Notes: a model not told the origin generated them from the sequence alone. Shown: positions 7,789-16,292, numbered from the stretch's first letter. The stretch is DNA of 64,000 nt from Streptomyces sp. NBC_00306 (GCF_036169555.1 NZ_CP108032.1:6386001-6450000); one strand, 5' to 3'. Translations and numbers: made by a program.

Positions 7789-7917
7789 GAGCGCCAGGGA
7801 ACCATGAGGGGGGCGGTGGGGCGCAAGGGGGGGTCGGAAGGCGGGCGGCGGGCCCGGGAGCACGCACCGGCTGCCGTGGCCCTGCACATGCCTGCGCGAA
7901 TACGAGGGTGCACGACC

Positions 7918-7955
7918 CCCGGGGCGGTGCCGATCCGGCGCGGCACCACCCCGGG
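7918..7955 (-). terminator. Hairpin downstream of the acyl-CoA dehydrogenase gene
   Basis: Arms 7918-7932 and 7941-7955 form a 15-bp G/C stem with one G-U pair and an 8-nt loop. It lies 20 nt after the stop of the minus-strand gene ending at 7975. There is no U tract, as is usual in Streptomyces. Confidence 0.6.
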
Positions 7956-7974
7956 TTCGTATCGGCGTGCCGGC

Positions 7975-9609
7975 TCAGACCTCGGCCCGCGCCCGTTCGA
8001 CGACCGACGCCAGGTCCAGCGTGTGCGGCAAGGTGCCGAAGGCCGTACCCCAGTCACCGCCCAGCCGTGAGGCGCAGAACGCGTCCGACACCTCCGGCGG
8101 GGCCCACCGCACCAGCAGCGAACCCTGGAGCACCAGCGCGATCCGCTCCGCCAGCCGGCGGCCCCGCGCCTCGATGCCGTCCAGGTCCGCCAGCTCCGTC
8201 AGCAGGTCCTTGATCGCCGCGTCCAGCCGGTGGTCCGCCCCTCGCGCCCGGCCCACCTCCTGGAGGAAGGCGTTCAGAGCCTGCGGCTCCCTCTGGAGCG
8301 CGCGCAGAAGGTCCAGCGCCTGGACATTGCCCGAGCCCTCCCAGATCGAGTTGAGCGGCGACTCGCGCAGCAGCCGGGGCATCCCCGACTCCTCGACATA
8401 GCCGTTGCCGCCCAGGCACTCCAGCGACTCGGCGACCGTCGGCGTGCACCGCTTGGTCACCCAGTACTTGGCGGCGGGCACGGCGAGGCGCAGGAAGGCC
8501 CGCTCCTCCTCCGTGTCGGCGTCGTACGCGGCGGCCAGCCGCAGCCCGAGCGCCGTGGCCGCCTCCGACTCCAGCGCCAGGTCCGCCAGGACGTTGCGCA
8601 TCAGCGGCTTGTCGATCAGCGGACCGCCGAAGGTGCTGCGGTACACGGAGTGGTGCACGGCCTGTGCCACCGACTGCCGCATCAGTGCGGCCGAGCCCAG
8701 CACACAGTCCAGCCGCGTCGCCGCGACCATCTCGATGATGGTGCGCACCCCGCGCCCCTCGTCACCGACCCGGCGGGCCCACGTCCCGTCGAACTCCACC
8801 TCGCTCGACGCGTTCGACCGGTTGCCCAGCTTGTCCTTGAGCCGCTGGATCCGGAACACGTTGCGGGTGCCGTCCTCGAGGATCCGCGGCACGAGGAAAC
8901 ACGTCAGACCCTCGGCGGCCTGGGCGAGGACCAGGAAGCCGTCGGACATCGGGGCGGAGCAGAACCACTTGTGACCGGTCAGCAGATACTCGCCGTCCCC
9001 GCCGACCGGCTCGGCCCGGGTCGTGTTCGCCCGGACGTCGCTGCCGCCCTGCTTCTCGGTCATCCCCATCCCGAACAGCACACCCGGCTTGTCGGCCGCG
9101 GGCCGCAGACCCTCCTGGTAGATCTGCGACGTCAGCTTCGGCTCCCACTCGGCGGCCAGCGCCGGGTCCGTCCGCAGCGCGGGCACGGCCGCGTGCGTCA
9201 TGGACAGGGGACAACCGTGTCCGGGCTCGGCCTGCGTCCACACCAGGAAACCGGCCGCGCGCCGGACGTGTCCGGCGGGCCTGCCCCAGGCGTTGGTCAG
9301 ACCCGAGGTGACGCCGTGGCCGAGCAGCCGGTGCCATGCCGGATGGAAGTCGACCTCGTCGATCCGGTTGCCGTACCGCTCGTGCGTCCGCAGCTTCGGC
9401 GGGTTCTCGTTCGCCTGCGTCCCCCACTCCTGCGCCTGGGCGGATCCGGCGCTGCGGCCGAGTTCCGAGAGCTCCTCTCGTGCCTCGTCGAGAAGGCCCG
9501 GTGCGACATGCCGCTCCACGGCTTCGGTGAGGGCCCGGTCGGACGTGTAGACGTCGTACCCCACCAGGGGCGGAGCCTGGTTGGTCACTGTGTGGGTGGT
9601 AGCTGCCAT
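7975..9609 (-). CDS. AidB-like acyl-CoA dehydrogenase family protein
   Basis: A 544-aa flavoprotein of the AidB branch of the acyl-CoA dehydrogenases. FAD-domain motifs are visible: MGMTEKQGGSDVRANTT, LTGHKWFCSAPM and, near the end, LECLGGNGYVEE followed by SIWEGSGNVQALD, all typical of AidB/isovaleryl-CoA-dehydrogenase-like proteins. E. coli AidB binds DNA and limits alkylation damage; whether this one does so or oxidises a branched acyl-CoA cannot be told from sequence. The start at 9609 gives MAATTHTV; only 17 nt separate it from the divergent membrane protein gene. A hairpin follows the stop. Confidence 0.9.
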   Translation of the reverse strand: MAATTHTVTNQAPPLVGYDVYTSDRALTEAVERHVAPGLLDEAREELSELGRSAGSAQAQEWGTQANENPPKLRTHERYGNRIDEVDFHPAWHRLLGHGVTSGLTNAWGRPAGHVRRAAGFLVWTQAEPGHGCPLSMTHAAVPALRTDPALAAEWEPKLTSQIYQEGLRPAADKPGVLFGMGMTEKQGGSDVRANTTRAEPVGGDGEYLLTGHKWFCSAPMSDGFLVLAQAAEGLTCFLVPRILEDGTRNVFRIQRLKDKLGNRSNASSEVEFDGTWARRVGDEGRGVRTIIEMVAATRLDCVLGSAALMRQSVAQAVHHSVYRSTFGGPLIDKPLMRNVLADLALESEAATALGLRLAAAYDADTEEERAFLRLAVPAAKYWVTKRCTPTVAESLECLGGNGYVEESGMPRLLRESPLNSIWEGSGNVQALDLLRALQREPQALNAFLQEVGRARGADHRLDAAIKDLLTELADLDGIEARGRRLAERIALVLQGSLLVRWAPPEVSDAFCASRLGGDWGTAFGTLPHTLDLASVVERARAEV

Positions 9610-9626
9610 GCCGATACGGTAAGGAG

Positions 9627-10781
9627 GTGCAGGCAGCAAATGAAACACCCGAGCGGCCACCGGGACGGCTCCACCGGGCCCGGGTCCTCTACCGCAACGT
9701 CTCGAAGCGGAAGATGGCGTGGCTGCTCCTGAAAGACACGGTCAACTCGTGCATCGAGTACCGCATTCTGGGCCTCGCGGCCGAGGCCGCGTTCTTCACG
9801 CTGCTGTCCCTGCCGCCGCTGATGCTGGGCCTGATCGGTCTGCTCGGCTACATAGACGACTGGACCGACACCACCACCGTCGCCTCCATCGAGGAGAACA
9901 TCCTCACCGCGGTGGGCACCGTGCTGTCCGACCGGGGCGTCAACCAGATCGCCAAGCCGCTGCTGGAGGACGTCACCCACGGCGGCCGGCCGGACATCAT
10001 CTCCATCGGTTTCGCGATCGCCCTGTGGTCGGGGTCGCGCGCGGTCAACGTCTTCATCGACACCATCACCGTGATGTACGGCCTCGACGGCCAGCGCGGC
10101 ATCGTCGCCACCCGCCTGCTCGCGTTCCTGCTCTACATCATCGCCCTGCTGATCGGGGCGGTGGTCCTGCCCCTGGCGGTCGTCGGCCCCGACCGGGTGG
10201 TGGAGCTGATGCCGTGGGGCACGGAAGTGGTGGCGGTCCTGTACTGGCCGGTGGTCATCCTGCTGTCCATCGCCTTCCTGACCACGCTGTACCACGTGTC
10301 CGTACCCGTGCGCTCCCCGTGGATCGAGGACGTCCCCGGCGCCCTGGTGGCGCTCGCGATGTGGGTGCTCGGCAGCTTCCTGCTGCGGATCTACCTGACC
10401 AGCACGGTCGAGGGGCCGACGATCTACGGCTCGCTCGCCGCGCCCATCGCCGTCCTGCTCTGGATCGGTCTGACCGCGTTCGCGGTGCTCGTGGGCGCCG
10501 CGGTCAATGCCGCCATCGACCGTGTCTGGCCGTCGGTCGCGACCGCGGCGGCCCGCGCCGCCAACGAGCGCATGCGCGCCGCCCAGGCGGCGGAGATCCT
10601 CGCCCGCGCGAAGGCGGCGCACATGTACGACGACCCGGACGACGACGAGGCGGACGGGGACGACGCGCCCATGCCCTCGGAGTTCCCGGAGCGCTGGTCG
10701 CGCTTCCTGCCCCCGGACGACGTACGTTCCCGGCTGCACTCCGGCAGGGAGCACCACAAGCAGACCCCGCCGGGGGAGTGA
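9627..10781 (+). CDS. YihY/BrkB family inner membrane protein
   Basis: A 384-aa integral membrane protein of the YihY/virulence factor BrkB family. Hydrophobic segments include AAFFTLLSLPPLMLGLIG, AIALWSGSRAVNVFI, LLAFLLYIIALLIGAVV, YWPVVILLSIAFLTTL, WVLGSFLLRIYLTS and IAVLLWIGLTAFAVLVGA. The C-terminus is charged and acidic (DDPDDDEADGDD). The GTG start is embedded in AAGGAGGTG, leaving no spacer. The same Shine-Dalgarno is well placed for an out-of-frame ATG at 9640, and a downstream in-frame ATG exists at 9714, so the true start is uncertain. Function is unknown. Confidence 0.85.
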   Translation: MQAANETPERPPGRLHRARVLYRNVSKRKMAWLLLKDTVNSCIEYRILGLAAEAAFFTLLSLPPLMLGLIGLLGYIDDWTDTTTVASIEENILTAVGTVLSDRGVNQIAKPLLEDVTHGGRPDIISIGFAIALWSGSRAVNVFIDTITVMYGLDGQRGIVATRLLAFLLYIIALLIGAVVLPLAVVGPDRVVELMPWGTEVVAVLYWPVVILLSIAFLTTLYHVSVPVRSPWIEDVPGALVALAMWVLGSFLLRIYLTSTVEGPTIYGSLAAPIAVLLWIGLTAFAVLVGAAVNAAIDRVWPSVATAAARAANERMRAAQAAEILARAKAAHMYDDPDDDEADGDDAPMPSEFPERWSRFLPPDDVRSRLHSGREHHKQTPPGE

Positions 10782-10847
10782 CGGCGGGTTCCTGAGGCCG
10801 TTCGTCCGCGCTGCCCCCGGACGCGGGACGGCGCCTGCGCGACGCAC

Positions 10848-10853
10848 TAGCCT
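10848..10853 (+). promoter_or_regulatory. Candidate -10 element of the AraC-type regulator gene
   Basis: TAGCCT ends 7 nt before the ATG at 10861, the usual position of a -10 box on a leaderless Streptomyces transcript. No Shine-Dalgarno is seen before this ATG, which fits. Confidence 0.35.
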
Positions 10854-10860
10854 CGATGGC

Positions 10861-11595
10861 ATGTACGTGGAACGCCCGTCGCGCCTGGAGGGCGCCGCCG
10901 TGTGGACCCGCACCCCGGCCGACCTCCCGGGTCCCGCCCACCCCGTACTGCCCGACGGCTGCATGGACCTCATGGTGGTCGACGGCCGGCTCCTCGTGGC
11001 CGGTCCCGACTCCCGCGCCCAGATCGCGGACACCCGGCTCATCACGGCCATGGGTGTCCGGTTCGCCCCTGGCACCGCGCCCGCGCTCCTCGGCGTACCG
11101 GCGCACGAACTGCGGGACCGGCGTGTCGACATCGCCGATCTGTGGGGTGCGGCCGAGGCCCGCAGGCTCACCGAGCGCATCCTGACGGCCGCCGACCCCG
11201 CCGGGGAGCTGGAGACCGTGGCGATCGCCCGCGCCGCGGGCGCCGACCGTCCCGACCCGGTGCTGGGCGAGGTCGTCCGCCGTCTCGACGAGGGCGGCAC
11301 CGTCGCCGGCGCCGCCTCCGCGGCCGGCCTCGGCGCCCGCCAGCTGCACCGCCGCTCCCTGCTCGCCTTCGGATACGGGCCCAAGACCCTGGCCCGGGTG
11401 CTGCGGCTCCAGCGCGCGCTGACGCTGGTGCGGGCCGGAGTGCCGTACGCCGACGCCGCACTCACCGCGGGCTGCGCCGACCAGGCGCACCTCGCCCGGG
11501 AGATGCGGGGCCTCGGGGGTACGACCCTCAGTGCTTACGCGGAGTCCGCGAAGAACGAGATCCCACAGCCGTCGGGGTCGAGCACCACGGCGTAG
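10861..11595 (+). CDS. AraC family transcriptional regulator
   Basis: A 244-aa protein with an N-terminal sensor-like region (HPVLPDGCMDLMVVDGRLLVAGPD, FAPGTAPALLGVPAHEL, the DUF6597-type segment often found on AraC proteins) and a C-terminal AraC helix-turn-helix pair (AAGLGARQLHRRSLLAFGYGPKTLARVLRL onward, residues about 155-235). The last 61 nt overlap, tail to tail, the neighbouring VOC gene on the other strand. The effector is unknown. The start at 10861 looks leaderless. Confidence 0.85.
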   Translation: MYVERPSRLEGAAVWTRTPADLPGPAHPVLPDGCMDLMVVDGRLLVAGPDSRAQIADTRLITAMGVRFAPGTAPALLGVPAHELRDRRVDIADLWGAAEARRLTERILTAADPAGELETVAIARAAGADRPDPVLGEVVRRLDEGGTVAGAASAAGLGARQLHRRSLLAFGYGPKTLARVLRLQRALTLVRAGVPYADAALTAGCADQAHLAREMRGLGGTTLSAYAESAKNEIPQPSGSSTTA

Positions 11596-11930
11596 CGCTG
11601 CCCCCAGAACGCGTCCCAGGGCTTGAGGTGCCCCTGGTACCCGGCCGCGGTGAGGTCCGCGTACACGGCGTCCACCTCGGCCGGGCTGTCGCAGCGGAAG
11701 GCGAGACCGATGCGCTCGCCGCCGCCCGTGGGGCGGGTCCACTCGGGGTCGAAGGAGCGGATGGTCTCCTCGGTGTCCCACAGCACACGCAGCCCGTTGG
11801 GCAGCGTCGCCTCGGCGTGCGGGGCGGTATCGGCGTCGGCCGGGATGTCCAGGCCGATGCGGCGGTAGAAGGCGAGAGATGCGGCCATGTCGGAGGCGAC
11901 GATGCCGATCGCGTCGAGTCGTGGAGTCAT
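11535..11930 (-). CDS. VOC family (glyoxalase/bleomycin-resistance fold) protein
   Basis: A 131-aa single-domain vicinal-oxygen-chelate protein. It begins MTPRLDAIGIVASDMAASLAFYRRIGLD, typical of the first beta-alpha-beta module, and ends in VVLDPDGCGISFFA, typical of the last strand, where the usual metal Glu is not evident. Substrate unknown; such proteins act in small-molecule detoxification or as binding proteins. It converges on and overlaps the AraC regulator gene, so their 3' ends are shared. Confidence 0.85.
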   Translation of the reverse strand: MTPRLDAIGIVASDMAASLAFYRRIGLDIPADADTAPHAEATLPNGLRVLWDTEETIRSFDPEWTRPTGGGERIGLAFRCDSPAEVDAVYADLTAAGYQGHLKPWDAFWGQRYAVVLDPDGCGISFFADSA

Positions 11931-12102
11931 GTCGTCAATCTAGGCAGGGCGCGCGCCAGGGGTCTTGAACGAATCGGACCTCTGCGGCCGGCCGAGCGTC
12001 CCGCTCCGTACGGGTGACTTCCCGCCCCGGCAGGACTGACCGTCCCGCGCCGACTCCAACATCACTGAGTGAGAGGGGGAACCACTGCGGAAGGACTCGC
12101 CG

Positions 12103-13368
12103 ATGACCACATGCCCCGCCCCTGACACGACCGGATCCGCGCCTGCCACCACGGGGCCGGCCACGGGGCCGGCCCTCGCCACGGCCGGATCCGGGACGGT
12201 GCGCGCACGCCGGTACCGGGCCGCCGCGACGCTGTGCGCCCTCGCGGTGCTGCCCGCCACGGCCACCTTGGGCACCCCGGCCGCCGTGGCGGCCGAGGCG
12301 AAGCCCGACGCTCTGGTGACCATGGGCGACAGCTTCATCTCCGGCGAGGGCGCCCGGTGGCAGGGGAACGCCGAAGGGCTCAAGAACTTCGGCGGGATCC
12401 CGCAGGCCCTGCGCGATGCGACCGACCGTGTGAAGACCGCGGGCATCGGCCTGGAGAAGATCTACAGCCCCGGCTGCCACCGCGCGGACGCCGCCGTCAT
12501 CGGTGCGGGCACCCCGAAGCGCTTCAACATCGCCTGTTCCGGGGCGGCGACGACGCATCTGTCGCGGAACTTCCGCGCGGAGGAGTCGCAGCTGGCCCGG
12601 CTGAGGACGCTGGCCACCGAGAACAACGTCACGGTGGTCGTCGTCTCGGTCGGCGGGAACGACGTCCGCCTGACGGACACGATGAAGGTGTGCGCCGACG
12701 CCTGGAAGAACGACCGCTACTGCTCGACCGACACCGCGGTCACCGGTCCGGCCGTCGAGCGCGTGCGCACCGTGGGCGCCAAGGTGGCCCGGGCCGTCGA
12801 GGCGGTCCGGGCAGCGGTCAAGGACACCGGGTCCTCCCCGCGCATCCTCGTGCAGTCCTATCCGCTGCCGCTGGCCTCGGGGAAGGCGGCCACGACCGCC
12901 GCGCACGACGAGAACGGCTGGGACCGCTGGAGCGCGTACGGCTGTCCCTTCTACAACCGTGACCTGCGCTGGATCGCGACCGGTCTGGGCGCCGCCCTCA
13001 ACCGGGAGATCAAGAAGGCGGCCGTGCGGACCGGCGCGGACCACGTCGACCTCGGCCGGCTGCTCGACGGCCACCAGGTCTGTGGCAAGCAGCCTCTCCA
13101 GACCGCGTTCGCCGCGGACGGCACCGTCGTCTCGCCGCCCGCCGCCAAGGCCGAATGGGTCCGCTACGTGCCGCGGACGAAGACCGAACTCCCCGCCGAC
13201 GAGGCACAGGAGCTCCTGCACCCCAACTACTACGGTCAGCAGGCGCTCGGCCGCTGTCTGACGCTCGTCGTCGGCCGGCTGGCGACCGCCGGGCCGGGCA
13301 TGGACGCCCAGTGCCGCGGAGCCGCGGGGAAGGCTCCGGAACAGGTCGGCGTGACGTTCACGCGCTGA
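12103..13368 (+). CDS. Secreted SGNH/GDSL-type hydrolase
   Basis: A 421-aa esterase-like protein. After a 64-residue N-terminus with a basic segment (RARRYRAAATLC) and a hydrophobic core ending AAVAAEAKP, a Sec signal, the SGNH blocks appear in order: MGDSFISGEG (block I Ser), SVGGND (block III Gly-Asn) and LLHPNYYGQ (block V His). There are several cysteines, as expected for an extracellular enzyme. The front 35 residues (Thr/Pro/Gly-rich, with a repeated GPAT) precede the signal and may not be translated; an internal start is possible. Substrate (lipid, acyl or sugar ester) is not evident. Confidence 0.85.
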   Translation: MTTCPAPDTTGSAPATTGPATGPALATAGSGTVRARRYRAAATLCALAVLPATATLGTPAAVAAEAKPDALVTMGDSFISGEGARWQGNAEGLKNFGGIPQALRDATDRVKTAGIGLEKIYSPGCHRADAAVIGAGTPKRFNIACSGAATTHLSRNFRAEESQLARLRTLATENNVTVVVVSVGGNDVRLTDTMKVCADAWKNDRYCSTDTAVTGPAVERVRTVGAKVARAVEAVRAAVKDTGSSPRILVQSYPLPLASGKAATTAAHDENGWDRWSAYGCPFYNRDLRWIATGLGAALNREIKKAAVRTGADHVDLGRLLDGHQVCGKQPLQTAFAADGTVVSPPAAKAEWVRYVPRTKTELPADEAQELLHPNYYGQQALGRCLTLVVGRLATAGPGMDAQCRGAAGKAPEQVGVTFTR

Positions 13369-13435
13369 ACTCCGTGGGGCGAAGCCCTCGATGGGGGAGG
13401 CGACGCCGCTGCCCGCCCCGCTCGTGAGGCGACGA

Positions 13436-13506
13436 CCCGGCCCCCCTTCTGCAAGGGGCCGGGGCGGGCGAAACACAGGAACCCGCCGGTCTCCCGGCGG
13501 GTTCCT
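13436..13506. terminator. Two consecutive hairpins between convergent genes
   Basis: The first hairpin pairs 13436-13444 with 13455-13463 (CCCGGCCCC/GGGGCCGGG). The second pairs 13477-13489 with 13494-13506 (AGGAACCCGCCGG and its exact complement, 4-nt loop). They lie between the SGNH hydrolase and the convergent cbtA and should stop transcription from both sides. Confidence 0.8.
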
Positions 13507-13522
13507 GGATGCTGACGGTAAA

Positions 13523-14290
13523 TCAGTTCGCTGCCACGGCAGGGGAGGCCGAGGCTCTCTCCTCCGCCGCCGGCACCGTCCTCGGCGTCAGAAGCCGCTC
13601 GGCCAGGAAGCCGAAGACCAGACCGAAGACGGTCCACAGCGTCGCCTGGATGGCCAGCGTCGCCAGCCGGAACTCCCAGACCACCGTGGCCGGGAAGCCC
13701 TTCGGCACCTCGTTGAACGACGGCAGGAACGCGTAGGCGAGACCGACGGCGACCACGAACGCACCGCCCGCGGCGATCGTCGCGTTCCAGTTGCCCAGGC
13801 GCGGGGCCAGCCGCTTGCCGAGGATCACCGCGGCCACCGACAGCAGCACGCTGAGCAGGACCATCAGGAAGTACAGCGAGGTCCGCTGGCCGATCGTGTC
13901 GGGATCCCCGACGGCCGGCGGGTTCGGCGGGTACTTCAGATACGGCACGACGTACACACTCAGCAGCGCACCGAGCGCGAGCAGCGCGGCCGTGGCGCGC
14001 GGACCGAACCGGCCGATGCGGCCGAGCGCGACACAGTAGGCGAGGGCGGCGATGCCGCCGACCGCCACACCGAAGACGAGCACACCGGTGGCGAGCCCCG
14101 CGGTCGACTGCATGGCCCTGGTGACCAGTTCCTCGCCGCCGTGCTCGTGGGAGTGGCTCTCCTCGAACGCGATGGCGGAGTCGACCGGACCCTCACCCAG
14201 GAAGTACGCGACGGCCATCGCGACCGCGCCCGCGACCAGTCCGGCGAGCATGCCGCGGACGAGCAGGGCTCTCACAGATATGGAGTTCAT
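13523..14290 (-). CDS. cbtA: CbtA family cobalt transport membrane subunit
   Basis: A 255-aa membrane protein with about five hydrophobic helices (first LLVRGMLAGLVAGAVAMAVAYF near residues 9-31) and a His-rich periplasmic loop (EESHSHEHGGEE) just after it, which suits divalent metal binding. Size and partner match the CbtA family, predicted cobalt transporters usually controlled by B12 riboswitches. It lies 18 nt downstream of cbtB in the same transcription unit, behind a cobalamin riboswitch. Co2+ is inferred from family and from the riboswitch. Confidence 0.9.
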   Translation of the reverse strand: MNSISVRALLVRGMLAGLVAGAVAMAVAYFLGEGPVDSAIAFEESHSHEHGGEELVTRAMQSTAGLATGVLVFGVAVGGIAALAYCVALGRIGRFGPRATAALLALGALLSVYVVPYLKYPPNPPAVGDPDTIGQRTSLYFLMVLLSVLLSVAAVILGKRLAPRLGNWNATIAAGGAFVVAVGLAYAFLPSFNEVPKGFPATVVWEFRLATLAIQATLWTVFGLVFGFLAERLLTPRTVPAAEERASASPAVAAN

Positions 14291-14308
14291 GATCGTTCCC
14301 CCGGGGTC

Positions 14309-14524
14309 TCAGTGGCAGGGGAAGCCGAGCAGGTGGCGTCCGTCGTGGACCCACTCGTGAACGTTCTCACCGGCGATGAGCGAGGTGGCGCCCTGCTCGG
14401 CGCCGACGAAGTACAGCAGGACCAGCATCAGAATGCCGAAGAAGACCGCCCAGGGAGCAATCGCCTTCAGCGAGATGGGAGTGATGGCCGGCGCGGTGGT
14501 GGCGGGCGCAACGGACTGAGCCAT
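14309..14524 (-). CDS. cbtB: CbtB family small cobalt transport subunit
   Basis: A 71-aa protein with one membrane helix (WAVFFGILMLVLLYFVG, residues about 25-41) and a C-terminal metal-binding tail rich in His (ENVHEWVHDGRHLLGFPCH), the hallmark of CbtB. The start has AAGGAGG upstream, situated at the end of the riboswitch leader, so ribosome access could be the point of control. It works with CbtA in predicted cobalt uptake for cobalamin synthesis. Confidence 0.92.
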   Translation of the reverse strand: MAQSVAPATTAPAITPISLKAIAPWAVFFGILMLVLLYFVGAEQGATSLIAGENVHEWVHDGRHLLGFPCH

Positions 14525-14569
14525 GGCAGAACCTCCTTGGGGAACACGCGTCCCGATCGTGGTGCCTGA

Positions 14570-14680
14570 GACGAAGGTGCTGGGTCTGACTTCCCGCAGA
14601 GGTACGGGTACACAGTGGCGCGACCGTGCCGGATTCTCACCGGACTTCCGTCACACCGTCGTCATGTCCACGCGACCGTA
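14570..14680 (-). promoter_or_regulatory. Cobalamin (B12) riboswitch
   Basis: Read on the minus strand, the leader of cbtB contains the conserved cobalamin aptamer core: GGTGAGAATCCGGCACGG, then the B12-box element GCCACTGTG (GCCACTG at 14613-14619), then GGGAAGTCAGACCC. These elements occur in the order and spacing of the family. B12 binding should lower cbtBA expression, probably at translation, since the Shine-Dalgarno follows about 45 nt later. Edges are approximate. Confidence 0.9.
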
Positions 14681-14787
14681 CCGCTTGCGGGCCCGCGCCG
14701 CTACGGCGCGTGGGGGCGCGAGAGAACACCGGAACACCCGTGATGTGCTTGCGCCGTGGGGACTGCGGCGGGAAGGACGGGCAACCG

Positions 14788-15372
14788 ATGACAGTACGGG
14801 TGATGTTGGTCTCACCTGCGACGACGGCCGCGGTGCGGGAAGCGCGCTTCGGGGCGGACGAGCCGCTGGACGAGCTCGGGGCACGCGCGGCCCGGGCCGC
14901 CGCGGGCGATCTGCCGCGGGTCCAACAGCCGTTGTGCGGACCGTCTTTGCGCTGCCGCGCGACGGCCGAGGCGCTGGGGCTTCAGGCCGAACCGGCGGAC
15001 CGGCTCGGCGACTGGGACATGGGCCGCTGGCGGGGTCGGCGGCTGGACGAGGTGAGCGCGAGCGAACCCGAGGCGGTGGCCGCCTGGCTGTCCGACCCGT
15101 CGGCCGTCCCGCACGGCGGCGAGTCCCTGACCGCGCTCCGCGCCCGGGCGGGCGATTGGCTGCGCTCCCTGCCCGACGACGCGGGGCGGGTGCTGGCGGT
15201 CGTGGAGCCCGCGTTCGCGCGAGCGGTGACCGTCCATGCGCTGGGCCTTCCCACGGAGGTGTTCTGGCGGCTCGACGTGGCACCGCTGACGCTCACCGAA
15301 CTGAGCGGCCGGGCCGGCCGGTGGAATCTGCGCTGCGGCCGGCCGCTCGCGGGGGAGCGGGACCGTCCCTGA
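14788..15372 (+). CDS. Histidine-phosphatase-like protein lacking catalytic histidines
   Basis: A 194-aa protein with the fold pattern of the phosphoglycerate-mutase/CobC superfamily. The TAEALGL, LGDWDMGRWRG and PHGGESLTALRARAGDWL segments align with family landmarks. However, the phosphate-binding RHG motif that should follow the first strand reads SPATT (MLVSPATT), and the second histidine motif reads VVEPAFARA instead of V(S/T)HGGV.RA. Both catalytic histidines are therefore missing and classical phosphatase activity is unlikely. It is divergent from the riboswitch-controlled cobalt genes, so a B12-related binding or regulatory role is possible. The start at 14788 gives MTVRVM. Confidence 0.8.
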   Translation: MTVRVMLVSPATTAAVREARFGADEPLDELGARAARAAAGDLPRVQQPLCGPSLRCRATAEALGLQAEPADRLGDWDMGRWRGRRLDEVSASEPEAVAAWLSDPSAVPHGGESLTALRARAGDWLRSLPDDAGRVLAVVEPAFARAVTVHALGLPTEVFWRLDVAPLTLTELSGRAGRWNLRCGRPLAGERDRP

Positions 15373-15432
15373 CCGACGTGCTTCGTCCGGCCGCCGCGAT
15401 GCGGGCAGTTGCGGCGGTCGGCGGTCGGCGGG

Positions 15433-15475
15433 CAGGGGCCGGCCGCACGACCGGCGTCCGTCGCCTCGGCCCCTG
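15433..15475. terminator. Inverted repeat between convergent genes
   Basis: CAGGGGCCG (15433-15441) pairs exactly with CGGCCCCTG (15467-15475) around a 25-nt loop, in the 116-nt gap between the phosphatase-like gene and the convergent kinase gene. Confidence 0.45.
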
Positions 15476-15488
15476 TCCATGTCCCCGG

Positions 15489-16292
15489 CTATCCGTGTCC
15501 CGGCGCGTGCACCGGGCTGCGCGGAAACGCGGCGACCGTGAGCCGTACATCCTCCTCGCACCCGTCCGCACCGCACTCGCAGGCGAAGGCGAGGACCGTC
15601 GTCCGCGGATCTCCCGGTGCCCACGGCCGGGCGAAGAAGGCCAGGTACTGGGAGACGACAGCCCGGTTCGCATACCGCAGCAGCTCACCGCGCCCGGCCG
15701 CCGTCCGTGCCACCGGGCCGTCGGCCGGCGCCGCCGCGACGTGCTTCCCGACCTCGGCAAGCGTGTCCTCGACGCTGTCGCTGCCGTCCACCACGACCGT
15801 CGCACCCCCGTACGCCTCCACCTCCTCGGCGATTTCGCGAACCAGGAACCTGTAGAGCTCCCTCTGGCCCCGCTCCAGACCGCGTTCGGCCAGCCGGGCC
15901 TCCTGCACCGCCGGCGTGGGCAAAAGCCACACCGCGGCGGCGCCGGCGCCGGTGACCGAGGGCGTGACCGGGGTGCCCTCGGCGACGGTCAGCGGTGCGG
16001 GCGGCAGCGCCCGGAGATCATCGAGGATCATGGGCCCGCGTTCGCGGTGCAGTGACATTGCGAGCATCTCCGCCACCGGCGCAGACCACCGCTCCTCACG
16101 CGACAGTGCCTCCCACCTCACCGCCGCCGGGTGGCCCGCCGCGAGCGCGCGGTCCCGGTGCTCCCAGGTGTGCGCGTCGGCGTTGTACCAGCGCAGACCG
16201 TGCCGACGGGCGAGCAGCCTGGCCACGGTCGTCTTGCCGGCCCCGGGCGGGCCGCCGATCCACAGCACCCCGGCGCCCTCACCACCCGTCAC
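15489..16292 (-). CDS. P-loop kinase-like protein (AAA/zeta-toxin-like), coupled to SpoIIE phosphatase gene
   Basis: A 267-aa protein with a Walker A motif right at the N-terminus (GGPPGAGKTT, residues about 12-21). A shikimate/zeta-kinase-like pattern follows: YNADAHTWEHRD, the acidic LDDLRALP and the lid-like RLAERGLERGQRELYRF. The C-terminus has CECGADGCEEDV, a possible metal site. The substrate is not evident. Its GTG start overlaps the stop of the upstream phosphatase gene as GTGA, so the two are co-translated. The start is fixed by that overlap and the P-loop position. Confidence 0.8.
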   Translation of the reverse strand: MTGGEGAGVLWIGGPPGAGKTTVARLLARRHGLRWYNADAHTWEHRDRALAAGHPAAVRWEALSREERWSAPVAEMLAMSLHRERGPMILDDLRALPPAPLTVAEGTPVTPSVTGAGAAAVWLLPTPAVQEARLAERGLERGQRELYRFLVREIAEEVEAYGGATVVVDGSDSVEDTLAEVGKHVAAAPADGPVARTAAGRGELLRYANRAVVSQYLAFFARPWAPGDPRTTVLAFACECGADGCEEDVRLTVAAFPRSPVHAPGHG

